DNA from: Streptomyces sp. NBC_01224
GTDB lineage: Bacteria > Actinomycetota > Actinomycetes > Streptomycetales > Streptomycetaceae
NCBI RefSeq assembly: GCF_036002945.1
Contig: NZ_CP108529.1
Location: forward strand, 2,976,001 to 3,040,000
Reading direction: 5' to 3'
Length of the DNA stretch: 64,000 bases
Position 1 is the stretch's first letter, and each line of letters starts with the position of its first letter. This document shows, piece by piece, positions 37,995 through 46,294 of the stretch. The notes under the pieces were generated by a model, which did not search any database, was not told where the DNA came from, and saw only the letters and a list, made by a program, of their open reading frames with translations. A program made the translations under genes and the position numbers.

Positions 37995-38411
37995 GTGGGC
38001 TGACTCCTCTCGTTTGTCTCTGTTTCAGGGAGGCGCTGGGGGTGTCTGGTTGGCGGCCGTGGAGGGGGTTTCTCGGTGGCCAGGAAGGCGCCTCCCTGCC
38101 TCCCTGGAGGGCGTTTCGCCTGCTCACTGCGAGGGAGTTGGACAGGGAGGCGGTTAGGGAGTTCTCCCTGCCTCCCTCGGCCGGTGGGTCGCGCCTCCCT
38201 GTCTTGCGCTGCGTTCGCCGGGGTCCGACGCAGGGTGTAACGCCCCCCTTTACCGGCCTTACCTCGCAGGTCAGGGGCCCTTACCTCCCCCTCTACCGGG
38301 GTAAAGGGCCCCCTCTACCCGGAAGGGCCGGATGGGGCCCTCGTGTCGCCTCGGTGAGGGTGTCGTCGGGGGCTCTCTGGTAGAGGGGGAGGGCTTTACC
38401 TCAGGGCGGGG
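37995..38411. repeat. repeat-rich spacer between xis and int
   Basis: This 417-base spacer has no convincing gene. CGCCTCCCTG occurs four times in alternating orientation: minus at 38026-38035, plus at 38089-38098, minus at 38143-38152 and plus at 38192-38201. Partial copies (CCTCCCTG) occur at 38099 and nearby. Further right, CCTCCCCCTCTACC (38284-38297) and its perfect complement (38379-38392) form a long-range inverted repeat. A GCAGGTCAG copy lies at 38266-38274. These are plausible Int/Xis arm or control sites. Confidence 0.6.
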
Positions 38412-38633
38412 TCAGGCCGCGTCTCGGGCGCTTTGCTCAGCGATCCAGTCGCGGACGACGGTGGGGTCGTAGCGGACGTGGCGGCCAACGCGGAAGCCGT
38501 TCGGGCCGATACGCCGCTTGCGCCAGTGGTAGACGGTCTCGATCGGGACGGTGAGCATCGCGGCGAGGTCTTCGGGGGTGAGGTAGCGGTCCGGGAGTCC
38601 GGCGCGGAGGGTCGCGCGGGGGTCGGTGGCCAT
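38412..38633 (-). CDS. xis: excisionase / AlpA-like helix-turn-helix protein
   Basis: This 73-residue protein has one winged-helix MerR/AlpA-type DNA-binding domain: YLTPEDLAAMLTVPIETVYHWRKRR (helix-turn-helix, about residues 17-41) and the wing GFRVGRHVRYDPTVVRDWI. Small proteins of this kind upstream of a tyrosine integrase direct excision by bending the att site. The repeat-rich spacer to int is a likely binding region. The ATG at 38633 has GAGGAG upstream. Confidence 0.88.
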   Translation of the reverse strand: MATDPRATLRAGLPDRYLTPEDLAAMLTVPIETVYHWRKRRIGPNGFRVGRHVRYDPTVVRDWIAEQSARDAA

Positions 38634-38692
38634 GACGGTGGTGACTCCTCGTGTCCGTGGTGCGGTGCGTGGGAGTGGTGCCGGTCGCTGTC

Positions 38693-38825
38693 CTAGAGAG
38701 TTGATGCATCGCAGCGTCCGCAGCGCCCCAGCGTCCGCAAGTCTCTATTTCTGCAGGTCAGTTGGGGGGAGAGTTGTGGACGCTGCTGCGGACGCTGCGG
38801 ACGTTGGACGGCTGTAGCGTCCGCA
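38693..38825. repeat. GCGTCCGCA iteron module A
   Basis: GCGTCCGCA occurs at 38714-38722, 38731-38739 and 38817-38825, and inverted at 38787-38795, with a near copy right after it. The module starts with CTAGAGAGTTGA (38693-38704). A similar module, inverted, is at 50188-50270. It is clearly above chance density. It could be a replication origin, a partition or regulator site. Confidence 0.65.
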
Positions 38826-38882
38826 GCGGGTGACGTGCCGGGCCGCTGTTTCGCGGCCCGGCCCGGTGGTGTTCCGGCTACG

Positions 38883-40553
38883 TCAGTACAGGTCGGGCGG
38901 GGTGTGCCCTTGCCCAATAGGGGCCACGTCGGGCCACAGGGTCTGGTCCTGCGGTGCGGACGCTGTCTCGTCGGGGTCGGTCCGGGTGAGGACGAGTAGG
39001 CGGCTACGGTGCCGGTCGCGGCTACGCTGCGTGTCGTCCACGGTGATGCCGATCGACCGCAGGAGCGGAGCGAGGCGTTTCACCTTGCCGCTCGCGCGGG
39101 TGGCGTCCTTGGGCCAGTTCGGCGGCCGGATGCCTCCGGGCGGCTGGAGCTGTTCCAGGAGTTGGGCGGCGGTGCCGGTCCACGTCCCCGCGTGTTCGAC
39201 CAGCGCGGCGACGGCCGAGCCGAACTGGTCGCCTTCCAGGGCGTCGCCCGCGACGTTGGCAGAGGCGGTGAGGTAGGTGTCCAGGGTCTGCCAGTCCTGG
39301 ACCTGGTCGATGGCGGCGAGCACGCGGGCGAAGTCGGCCATGCGGGGCATGGAGTCGAGCCGCACCGTGGGCAGCGTGGCCAGCACGCAAGCCAGGAGGT
39401 CGAAGAGAGCTCCCAGAACGGCCGGCCGCGCCGCTTCGAACGCGCCATCCAGCTCCTCCTCGGTCCGGCGCCGGTCCTCCTCGATCAACTGAAGATCGAG
39501 CATCAGCAGCCGTTCCGCGAGGTCCCCGGCCAGGGCCCCGGCGTCGATGGTCGTCATGGCCAGCACGCGGCGGAAGGAGAGCACCACTACGTCGTCGTCG
39601 GTGTACAGGGCCCGGTCCACGATCCCGTCCCCGGTGACGGCCTTGCACAGGGTGTCGGAGAGCCACGGCGGAATGGTGCTGATGTTGTCCAGGCACAGCG
39701 CCCACGAGTTGAACGCCTGCGCCGACCACGCCTTGATGTCCCGCGGCTGCGACCGCTTCGAGGCAGGCGAGGGGTCGATGAGGTTCACGACCATCTGCGC
39801 GGTCTTCGACTTGCCCGTGCCCTGCTCGCCCTTGAACGTGAGCACCGGGTGAGGAATCGTCGGAATCCACGCGGCGACCAGCCAGGCTACGAGCTGCCGG
39901 AACGTGGTCTCGTCCATGTTCAGCAGGCCGTGAAGCCGGGCCAGGCCATCGCCGTCCAGGACCGGGGTGGGCATGGGTGCCATCGCCCCGGAGCGGCGGA
40001 ACAACACTGGCGAGCGTTCCACGACGTGCCAGCCATCGGCACCGGAGACGGTCACGGCGCGGCCGTCGGCGGTTCCCAGGTCGACCACGATCCGGCCGGA
40101 GTCGTCGTTGCCGACCCGCAGATGGACCGGAACCGGGTCTCCGGAGTCCGCGATGCCTTCCAGCACGGTCATCGCGTCCGCGAGGGCGGACTGGGATGCC
40201 ACATCCCCCTCGAAGGTGTCGGCGTGCAGGCGGGCGAGACGCTGGCGCAGTCCGGTCCGGCCGCGCAGGGGAAGGGCGAGGTTCGGGCCGTCGATCGCGA
40301 CCGCGTAGGGGCGGCCGTCGGTCGACATGACGAACGTGTACCGCTCCCGCGCAAGGGCAACCAAACGCACGGCGGCCGACTGCTTCTTGCCCCCGTCACC
40401 GCCACTGGGTCGATCGGTCGGGCCGCCGGTCGGCCGACTTGTGTTCACGACGGGCGGGTGTGTGTTCAGGCGGTCAGCCCGACTGTTCACGGCGGTCGGG
40501 TCGATGTTCACGGTGCCGTTCGCGGCGTTCACGGGCTTGGTGGGGGTGTTCAT
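38883..40553 (-). CDS. helicase/primase-like P-loop ATPase of the element
   Basis: The protein has 556 residues. After a 60-residue Asn/Thr-rich head there is a poorly typed alpha/beta region and then a P-loop ATPase core. Walker A is GEQGTGKSK (242-250) and Walker B is the hydrophobic strand ALCLDN (285-290), with FRRVLAMTTID as a probable sensor strand. The arrangement resembles ATPases of phage- and plasmid-type replication modules (primase-helicase or SF3-like). It overlaps the HNH gene by ATGA, and GGAAGGA lies before the ATG. I infer a role in element replication; a packaging or defence role is not excluded. Confidence 0.75.
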   Translation of the reverse strand: MNTPTKPVNAANGTVNIDPTAVNSRADRLNTHPPVVNTSRPTGGPTDRPSGGDGGKKQSAAVRLVALARERYTFVMSTDGRPYAVAIDGPNLALPLRGRTGLRQRLARLHADTFEGDVASQSALADAMTVLEGIADSGDPVPVHLRVGNDDSGRIVVDLGTADGRAVTVSGADGWHVVERSPVLFRRSGAMAPMPTPVLDGDGLARLHGLLNMDETTFRQLVAWLVAAWIPTIPHPVLTFKGEQGTGKSKTAQMVVNLIDPSPASKRSQPRDIKAWSAQAFNSWALCLDNISTIPPWLSDTLCKAVTGDGIVDRALYTDDDVVVLSFRRVLAMTTIDAGALAGDLAERLLMLDLQLIEEDRRRTEEELDGAFEAARPAVLGALFDLLACVLATLPTVRLDSMPRMADFARVLAAIDQVQDWQTLDTYLTASANVAGDALEGDQFGSAVAALVEHAGTWTGTAAQLLEQLQPPGGIRPPNWPKDATRASGKVKRLAPLLRSIGITVDDTQRSRDRHRSRLLVLTRTDPDETASAPQDQTLWPDVAPIGQGHTPPDLY

Positions 40554-41191
40554 GCTGCCGTCCTTCCGTCCCCGCACAGGCGCGTGGTGGCCGTGCAGGT
40601 GGCCGTGCGGCCACGGTGTACGCGCAGGTCACACCTCGACCGTTCAGGCGTGCGGGTGACCGTGCGGGTGGCTGTCAGAGGTGTGCGGGTGGCCGACTGG
40701 TGGGCGTGTGCGAGTCGGGCCAGTAGGCGCCAGTCGATCGAGGGGGATCGAGTGGAAGTCGGCCGACTGTTCACCCGACTACCACCCGACCCGACCAGCG
40801 GTTTCCCGACTCCCGCAGGCGAACCCGGGGCACGGTCGACGGCCGGGGTGAACGCGTCCTGAGGGTCGGTGAACACCGGGTGGAAACCGTGAACGTCCAC
40901 CCCGTCCACCGAGTGGACGGTCGGCCGATTCGGAGCCGTCCACCACGTCAGCAGAAGGGCCATGGACAGCGGCAAGCGGTCGGCCTTCGCGTGGTTGCAG
41001 GGCTCGCACGCGAGCGTCAGGTGAACGACCGACCAGGTCGGGAAGAGCGAGTGTGGTGCGATGTGGTCCAGCGTCGCCTCCCGCGGGGAAGCGAACGGAC
41101 GGCGGCAGTACGTGCACCGGGCCCCGTGGCGCCGGGCAAGCTGTTCCTTGCGCAGACGCCGACGGGACGCGGTCAGGTGGCGGACACTCAC
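40550..41191 (-). CDS. HNH endonuclease-like protein
   Basis: The protein has 213 residues. The first 72 form a zinc-binding HNH (beta-beta-alpha-metal) domain: C26 and C29 (CTYC), D42-H43 (LDHI), C62 and C65 (CEPC) and N66-H67 with HAKADR. This is the full HNH motif set, so nuclease activity is likely. The last 100 residues are a Thr/Arg-rich, repetitive, probably disordered tail (TRTPLTATRTVTRTPE). It overlaps both the ATPase gene (ATGA at 40550-40553) and the upstream small gene. In phages such nucleases often work with packaging or recombination. Confidence 0.85.
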   Translation of the reverse strand: MSVRHLTASRRRLRKEQLARRHGARCTYCRRPFASPREATLDHIAPHSLFPTWSVVHLTLACEPCNHAKADRLPLSMALLLTWWTAPNRPTVHSVDGVDVHGFHPVFTDPQDAFTPAVDRAPGSPAGVGKPLVGSGGSRVNSRPTSTRSPSIDWRLLARLAHAHQSATRTPLTATRTVTRTPERSRCDLRVHRGRTATCTATTRLCGDGRTAA

Positions 41192-41466
41192 GGACGCGGC
41201 CCCCGGGCGTGACGCGGGGTGTGACGCCGGTCGTCACGCTGGTCAGAGCTCTGCCTGTAGGCCTCGTGGTGGGCCCGGATCGCCGCCTGCGCGTGGACCG
41301 GGCACAGCATGGCAAGAGAGTCGCAGCCCTCTTCGTAGTGGGCCCTGATGTGGCGGGTACCCCTGCACGGGCACTCGCCGTCGACCGCAGCGGTTCCGTT
41401 GCGGAGCCTCGTCGCCTCGCTCATGCCGTCGCGGCAGACGCTGCTCGATGCCTGCTGATCGGCCAC
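41188..41466 (-). CDS. small element protein with CxC and CPVH
   Basis: This is a 92-residue hypothetical protein with possible metal ligands CPC (near 33-35) and CPVH (near 55-58), spaced as in a small zinc-binding fold, and an HxxAYR helix. The tail is basic. The start may be GTG at 41466 or ATG at 41424 (MSEATRLRNG); neither has a strong ribosome site. It overlaps the HNH gene by four bases, so it belongs to that operon. Confidence 0.55.
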   Translation of the reverse strand: MADQQASSSVCRDGMSEATRLRNGTAAVDGECPCRGTRHIRAHYEEGCDSLAMLCPVHAQAAIRAHHEAYRQSSDQRDDRRHTPRHARGPRP

Positions 41467-41514
41467 GACCAGACGGCCCGACTTCGGAAACCGCTGCTCG
41501 TGCCGCTGCTGGAT

Positions 41515-41784
41515 CTACGTGGTGACCAGGCCGCTCATCTCCAGCAGCCGGTGGCCGTACCGGAACGCGGCCCGACGGCCGACCTCGTCCAGGCCCAGCC
41601 GCTCGATGCCCTGCGCGATCCAGTCGCGGAGCTGCTCGGGCGAGTGACGGCGGCGGCCGGACGGCATGTCCGACGCGTACAGGGCCACCGCCCGCTCAGC
41701 GCCGGTCAGGTCCTGAACTCGCACCGCAGGGCCGGACTGAACCGGCACACGGACGAGCGGCTTCACTAAGGTTCCAGGCATCAT
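41515..41784 (-). CDS. small element protein (89 aa, helical)
   Basis: The probable start is the first of two ATGs at 41784, with AAGGGG before it. The protein has a strongly helical middle: LTGAERAVALYASDM, SPEQLRDWIAQGIERLGLDEVGRRAAFRYGHRLLEM. The tandem charged helices could be a small DNA- or protein-binding fold. It is the first gene of the leftward operon that ends in integrase. Function is not recognised. Confidence 0.55.
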   Translation of the reverse strand: MMPGTLVKPLVRVPVQSGPAVRVQDLTGAERAVALYASDMPSGRRRHSPEQLRDWIAQGIERLGLDEVGRRAAFRYGHRLLEMSGLVTT

Positions 41785-41909
41785 GGACCTACCCCTTCGA
41801 GGGTCGGGGAGCAGTGTCTTTGCTTGGCCGCGAGCGCCGCTCCCTGCTGTGCCCTGGCCTTGACCAGGGCTCTTTTTCGATGAAGTCGCGTTTCGCAGCC
41901 CCATCTGTT

Positions 41910-41966
41910 GACTAGCGTGCACTAGCGCAAACTAGTCGTCAAGTGTCACGAGGTGGCGTGCACTAG
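41910..41966. promoter_or_regulatory. candidate operator for the GntR repressor, cut by an IS630
   Basis: GACTAG (41910-41915) and CTAGTC (41932-41937) form an inverted pair. GCGTGCACTAG is repeated at 41915-41925 and 41956-41966. CTAG-bearing motifs continue right of the IS630 (43119-43133), just before the gntR start. Without the 1,154-bp IS these would be one 100-base control region for gntR and the leftward operon. Confidence 0.5.
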
Positions 41967-43119
41967 TGTCCTGCACCGGAGATCCATCGTTAGTTCCTGT
42001 ATGAGTGTTTCTGCGGGTGTGCCCGCACCGCGTCGTGGTCCGAAGCTGGAACCGTTGTTGTTGTCCGTTGACGAGCGTGCGGTGCTGGAGCGTTGGGCCC
42101 GGCGGGCGACGTCTGCGCAGGCGGTGGCGTTACGGGCGCGGATCGTGCTGGCGTGTGCAGGCCCTGACGTTCCGCCGATTGTTGTGGTGGCGCGGGATCT
42201 TCGGGTAGCGGCGGATACGGTCCGCAAGTGGCGTCGGCGGTTCCTGGCCGCCCGGCTGGACGGGTTGATGGACGAGCCCCGGCCGGGTCGACCGCCCACC
42301 ATCAGCGTCGACCAGGTGGAGGCCGTCGTGGTCAGCACGTTGGAGGAGATGCCGAAGAACGCCACGCACTGGTCGCGCAAGTCGATGGCCGACCGCAGCG
42401 GGCTGTCGAAGTCGACCGTGGGCCGAATCTGGCGCAAGTTCCATCTCAAGCCTCATCTGACGGACACCTTCAAACTGTCGGCGGACCCCTTGTTCGTGGA
42501 GAAGGTCTACGACGTGGTCGGGCTGTACTTCAATCCGCCCGAAGGGGCGGTGGTGCTGTCGGTGGACGAGAAGTCGCAGATCCAGGCGCTGGACCGGTCT
42601 CAGCCGGTGCTGCCGATGATGCCGGGCATGCCCGAGCGTCGCACCCACGACTACGTCCGCAACGGTCTGACCACCCTCTTCGCGGCCTTCGACGTCGCGA
42701 CCGGCGAAGTCATCACCTCGCTGCACCGTCGGCACCGGGCAGCGGAGTTCAAGAAGTTCCTCATCAAGATCGAAAAGGAGGTTCCCGGGCACCTCCAGGT
42801 CCACCTGATCTGCGATAACTACGGCACCCACAAGACGCCCGCCATCAAGGCATGGCTGGCCAAACACCCCCGATTCCACCTGCACTTCACCCCTACCAGT
42901 TCGTCCTGGATCAACCAGGTGGAGAGGTGGTTCGGCTTCCTCGCCGACCAGAAGATCCGCCGCGGCTCCCACAAAAGCGTGCGTTCCCTGGAAGCCGACA
43001 TCCGTGCGTGGGTAAAGGAGTGGAACGAAAACCCAACACCGTTCATCTGGACCAAGACGGCCGAGGAGATCCTCGACTCCCTCGCCCGCTTCTGCCGACG
43101 GATCTCCGGCGCAGGACAC
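41966..43119 (+). mobile_element. IS630-family insertion sequence, copy 1
   Basis: This element is 1,154 bp long. Terminal inverted repeats are GTGTCCTGCACCGGAGATC at the left and the complement of GTGTCCTGCGCCGGAGATC at the right (one mismatch). It is flanked by TA on each side (41964-41965 and 43120-43121), the IS630/mariner-type target duplication. It is nearly identical to copy 2, with about seven substitutions. Confidence 0.9.
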
Positions 43120-43122
43120 TAG
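42001..43122 (+). CDS. IS630-family DDE transposase, copy 1
   Basis: The transposase has 373 residues. An N-terminal double helix-turn-helix (RATSAQAVALRARIVLACA, then VARDLRVAADTVRKWRRRF) is followed by the DDE catalytic domain: D189 (LSVDEKSQ), D272 (LICDNYGTHK) and E308 (NQVERWF). The D34E-type spacing (36 residues) suits IS630. The stop TAG at 43120-43122 is formed by the TA target duplication outside the element. It differs from copy 2 at only a few residues (for example R46/Q46, Y170/H170). Confidence 0.95.
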   Translation: MSVSAGVPAPRRGPKLEPLLLSVDERAVLERWARRATSAQAVALRARIVLACAGPDVPPIVVVARDLRVAADTVRKWRRRFLAARLDGLMDEPRPGRPPTISVDQVEAVVVSTLEEMPKNATHWSRKSMADRSGLSKSTVGRIWRKFHLKPHLTDTFKLSADPLFVEKVYDVVGLYFNPPEGAVVLSVDEKSQIQALDRSQPVLPMMPGMPERRTHDYVRNGLTTLFAAFDVATGEVITSLHRRHRAAEFKKFLIKIEKEVPGHLQVHLICDNYGTHKTPAIKAWLAKHPRFHLHFTPTSSSWINQVERWFGFLADQKIRRGSHKSVRSLEADIRAWVKEWNENPTPFIWTKTAEEILDSLARFCRRISGAGH

Positions 43123-43148
43123 TTCGCTCTAGTGGGTACGCTCAAGGC

Positions 43149-43478
43149 ATGACTGTCACTGGGGTTCCCAAGCCGAAGTCCGTACAGGTGGCGGACGCAC
43201 TCCGCGAGGAAGTCAAGAAGATGCAGCCCGGTGAACGGCTGCCCACGCAGCGCGAGTTGATGGACCGGTTCGGCTTTGCCGGCCAGACCATCCAGAACGG
43301 ACTCGCGATCCTGCGCACCGAGGGTGTGATTGCCTCGGCAGGCAACATGGGCAACTTCGTGAGCGGTGGCGAGCCGGGCGATAAGGGTGACGAGCTCAAG
43401 GAAATCCGCTCCCAGATTCAGGCGTTGACTGAACGGGTCGCAGCGCTGGAAGCGCGCTCCGAGTCGGGCCGTGCTTGA
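43149..43478 (+). CDS. GntR-family regulator of the element
   Basis: This is a short GntR-type protein of 109 residues. The winged helix-turn-helix is clear: PKSVQVADALREEV, GERLPTQRELMDRFGFAGQTIQNGLAILRTEGVI (about residues 12-65). A coiled-coil tail (LKEIRSQIQALTERVAALEAR, about 82-103) is likely for dimerisation in place of a ligand domain. GntR repressors of this size keep Streptomyces integrative elements such as the pSAM2 type silent. IS630 copy 1 is inserted 29 bases upstream of its start, so its promoter is probably changed. Confidence 0.88.
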   Translation: MTVTGVPKPKSVQVADALREEVKKMQPGERLPTQRELMDRFGFAGQTIQNGLAILRTEGVIASAGNMGNFVSGGEPGDKGDELKEIRSQIQALTERVAALEARSESGRA

Positions 43479-43639
43479 TCTGCATCCACCATGCGGGAAA
43501 CGGAGTGTGTGCAGTAAGTGACAGGTGGGGGGGCATCGCGGCAGGTGAGGGGACAGCGCAGGTGTCCCCTGGCTGTCCCCTTGCGCGTCCCCCGGGGAGA
43601 TCGACCAGACTCGCGGTAAGCACTCGGAAGAGAGGGCAC

Positions 43640-44887
43640 ATGGGCGACGACAGGCCTGCATGGGCACGGCGCATCGCTGCGGAGCGAGCGGCGCGTGACT
43701 GGTCACAACGGGATGCGGTTCGAGCCATCAGGGCACACGCACCCTCAGAGATCCCGTCCGACGAGAGCATGATCCGACAGTGGAAGCGCTGGGAGGCTGG
43801 CGCACTTCCGAACGAGTTCTACCGGCCCGTCATTGCGGCCATGTTCGGCACGGTGACACACGCGCTGTTTCCGGCTCCGGCTCGCCGCGACGGCAACAGC
43901 GAGATCCTGGCCGCAAGCGGCATGGAGACGCTGGAGATCGTGAGCCGCCTCAACCGCTCGGATGTCGACAGTGCGACGCTTGATGCCCTGCGGATTACCA
44001 CTGATCGCCTGTGCTCCGAGTACCCGTTCATGCCCAGTCAACAACTCCTGATCGAGGGTCGTCAGTGGCTGCGGCGGGTTGTTGAGCTGCACTCGAAAAG
44101 CCTTACGCTCGCGCAGCACCGCGAGGTGCTTGCGCTCTCCGGCTGGCTGGCGCTCCTCGTGGGCTGTGTCGAGTACGACTCTGGTGACAGGCACGCAGCC
44201 GAGTCCACGCGCCGTGCCGCGCTCTCCATCGCGACCGAGTCGGACCAGGCCGAAGTCGCCGGTTGGGCACACGAGATGCGGGCTTGGTTCGCCCTCACGA
44301 CTGGGGACTACCGCGGAGTCATCGCGGCGGCTCAGGCAGGGGCAGAGGTCGCGGCCCACCACGGTGTCGCGGTGCAGCTCGCCGGCCAAGAGGCGAAGGC
44401 GTGGGCTCGGCTCGGTGACCGGCGGCAGGTCGAGGTGGCGCTGGACTAGGGACGGCGCCTGCTCGAAGGCATGCCGCACCCGGAGAATCTGGACAACCAC
44501 TTCGTCGTCGATCCGGCGAAGTTCGACTTCTATTCGATGGACTGCTACCGCTTGGTCGGGGAGGACAAGCTGGCCAGGGCCCTTGCCGAAGAGGTGCTGC
44601 GTGCGGGTACGGACTTCGACGGCACGGAGCGCGCACCGATGCGCAATGCTGAGGCGCGCGTGACACTGGGCGTGACGGCCGCACGCGAGGGCGACCTGGA
44701 ACAGGCCCTCATCATGGGAGAGCGGGCACTCCAGGGTGACCGGCAGTCGGTGCCTTCGCTCATCATGACAAGCCGGGAGCTCGCGGCCGAGGTGAAGCGT
44801 CGCTACAGCACCGAGCCGTCTGCCCAGGACTACCTCGCGCAGCTTCAGGCCCTTGGGCGAGAGAAGCCGGGCTTCCTGCCACAGTGA
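43640..44887 (+). pseudogene. XRE/TPR-type regulator broken by an in-frame amber codon
   Basis: The gene would encode about 415 residues: an N-terminal helix-turn-helix (RDWSQRDAVRAIRAH, IRQWKRWEAG), then TPR-type helical repeats typical of Streptomyces element regulators. A TAG at 44447-44449 interrupts it after VEVALD; the same frame continues at once with GRRLLEGMPHPENLDNHFVVDPAKFDFYSMDCYRL to the TGA at 44887. There is no frame change, so a single base change (or a base-call error) explains it. The first 269 residues could still make a truncated DNA-binding protein. The ATG is preceded by AGAGGG. Confidence 0.8.
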
Positions 44888-44931
44888 CGCCCCCTTGCTC
44901 GCCCCGGCGCTAGCCCCCAGGGCGATCTCCC

Positions 44932-44962
44932 AGACCCCGGCTTCCAGGCGGAACCGGGGTCT
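44932..44962 (+). terminator. terminator after the broken regulator gene
   Basis: AGACCCCGG and CCGGGGTCT pair perfectly with a 13-base loop, 45 bases after the stop. Confidence 0.6.
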
Positions 44963-44977
44963 TCTCGCGCCCACTTG

Positions 44978-45059
44978 CTAGACGCTAGTGCGCAGCTCAG
45001 CGCCATGATTCGCTGCTAGTGGGGGTGCTAGGCCTAGCGGGCGCAGGTGCTAGGTCTAG
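44978..45059. repeat. cluster of seven CTAG motifs
   Basis: CTAG occurs at 44978, 44985, 45016, 45028, 45034, 45050 and 45056. Several sit in longer GCTAG or CTAGC contexts, with a GGCCTAG palindrome half. CTAG is rare in most bacterial DNA. It resembles the CTAG-containing operator region before the gntR gene. Confidence 0.5.
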
Positions 45060-45509
45060 CAGGGCAATCCTGGGCCTTGCACTCTCCAAGGGGCGATATA
45101 TGGAGCGGCCAAGCCGCACATTCTTTGGCAGCTCGCTCCGCTCGCGCGCGACCAGCGCCGTGAATCCCAAGCGCCGCTGCGCAGTTACGCAGGACCGGCT
45201 GTAACACCGGACCGGAATGAGCGTGCCCGGCTGTTAGAGAGAAACCCCAGTTCAGGGCCACACCAGGCAGTACGCCTGATGCCCCGCGTCGTGCAGACGA
45301 TGGCTGAAATCCAGCCATTCGTGGAGCAGCTGGAAGAGGTGGAGCGCTGACCTGGGGTTTCCTGACGGGATGTGCGCTCACCTGCGAACGAGGTCATCGG
45401 GGAAGGAGTGGTGGGGCATCACCACAGTAGATCAGGTGTTCGAATATCTGCGCATCCTGCAGGCTGCACAGAGGCTCGCCACGGCCCGGCCTTTTGCACG
45501 AGCGATGCA

Positions 45510-46151
45510 TCAGAGGTGATTGGCTGGCACGCCGACTTCTTCCCGGCCTTCGGGTCGGCTGCGCCGATCGCGCCACCAGCTCCATACCGTGTGCCCCACA
45601 AGAGCCGCGCCGACAACACATGCGGTGACGCGGATTACGGTCCAGGTAATTCCGACAATTGCACCCTGTGAGTCCGCTTCTGTGTGCAAGCGCTGAGAGG
45701 TCTCAATATAGGCGGTCAGCGGAATAAGGAGGCGGAAAAAGAGGCCGCCAATGCCGGGTGTCCGTGCCAGATTTCCCACGAGTCCCACTGGGGCACCGAA
45801 AATGAACGCCGCTACTCCCCACACGAGAATCCGAGAGGAAAGCCCTTCGCTAGAGGCGCCAGATTCCAGCCCGGCCGGAACTGAAGGGTACATGTCCTTA
45901 AAGAGGTAGTATGCAACCACGCCGATAGCCAACCCCAAGGATGACAGCAACGCTGACTCAATTTTGGATGGGCGGAAATAGCCCACCAAGAATGCATAAC
46001 AGGCCCACGGCCACCCTCCGGAAAAGACCACACTTAGGGTGGCGCAAACGGTATTGTCCAACTTTCCGGCAACGGGACCCACTAGGCCAAGTAGCAAACC
46101 CGTCCCGATAGACACAGCGATCGGTGCAACACGAATGCGCGGAATGCGCAT
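45510..46151 (-). CDS. multi-pass membrane protein next to the bacteriocin gene
   Basis: This 213-residue protein has about five or six membrane helices (VAPIAVSIGTGLLLGLVGPVAG, TLSVVFSGGWPWACYAFLVGYF, LLSSLGLAIGVVAYYLF, ILVWGVAAFIFGAPVGLVG, VIRVTACVVGAALVGHTVW). The spacing resembles the uncharacterised DUF6518-type membrane proteins, though that is uncertain. Base composition is lower in GC than the surroundings. It lies 143 bases downstream of the lactococcin 972-like gene on the same strand, so immunity or export is the natural guess. The ATG at 46151 has GGGGAAGAG upstream. Confidence 0.65.
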   Translation of the reverse strand: MRIPRIRVAPIAVSIGTGLLLGLVGPVAGKLDNTVCATLSVVFSGGWPWACYAFLVGYFRPSKIESALLSSLGLAIGVVAYYLFKDMYPSVPAGLESGASSEGLSSRILVWGVAAFIFGAPVGLVGNLARTPGIGGLFFRLLIPLTAYIETSQRLHTEADSQGAIVGITWTVIRVTACVVGAALVGHTVWSWWRDRRSRPEGREEVGVPANHL

Positions 46152-46294
46152 GATTTCTCTTCCCCGTTCCGTGATTAAGCCAGAGCTGGAGGTGGCACTA
46201 CTCGGGGGCTGCGCGGGCAACCGACCAGCCCCCGAGCGGCATACCAACCTACCGCACCCTGCAAGGAGTTACTGATTAGTGCGGGGATCAGGAC

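Larger units (their letters stand above)
44888..45509. other. 622-base spacer with terminator and CTAG cluster
   Basis: A terminator lies at 44932-44962 and seven CTAG tetranucleotides at 44978-45059. On the plus strand a short open stretch ends at the TGA at 45348-45350 with VRLMPRVVQTMAEIQPFVEQL then EEVER; it looks like the helical tail of a real protein, but I find no start. Otherwise no gene is evident. Confidence 0.45.

Noticed and set aside
38026..38201. CRISPR array suspected from the spaced repeats
   Set aside because: The repeat is only 10 bases, alternates in orientation and has uneven spacing; no cas gene is near.
45102..45204. Small ORF starting at an ATG with AAGGGG before it
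   Set aside because: It is only 34 codons, Arg/Ser-rich, with no neighbour support; too weak to report as a gene.
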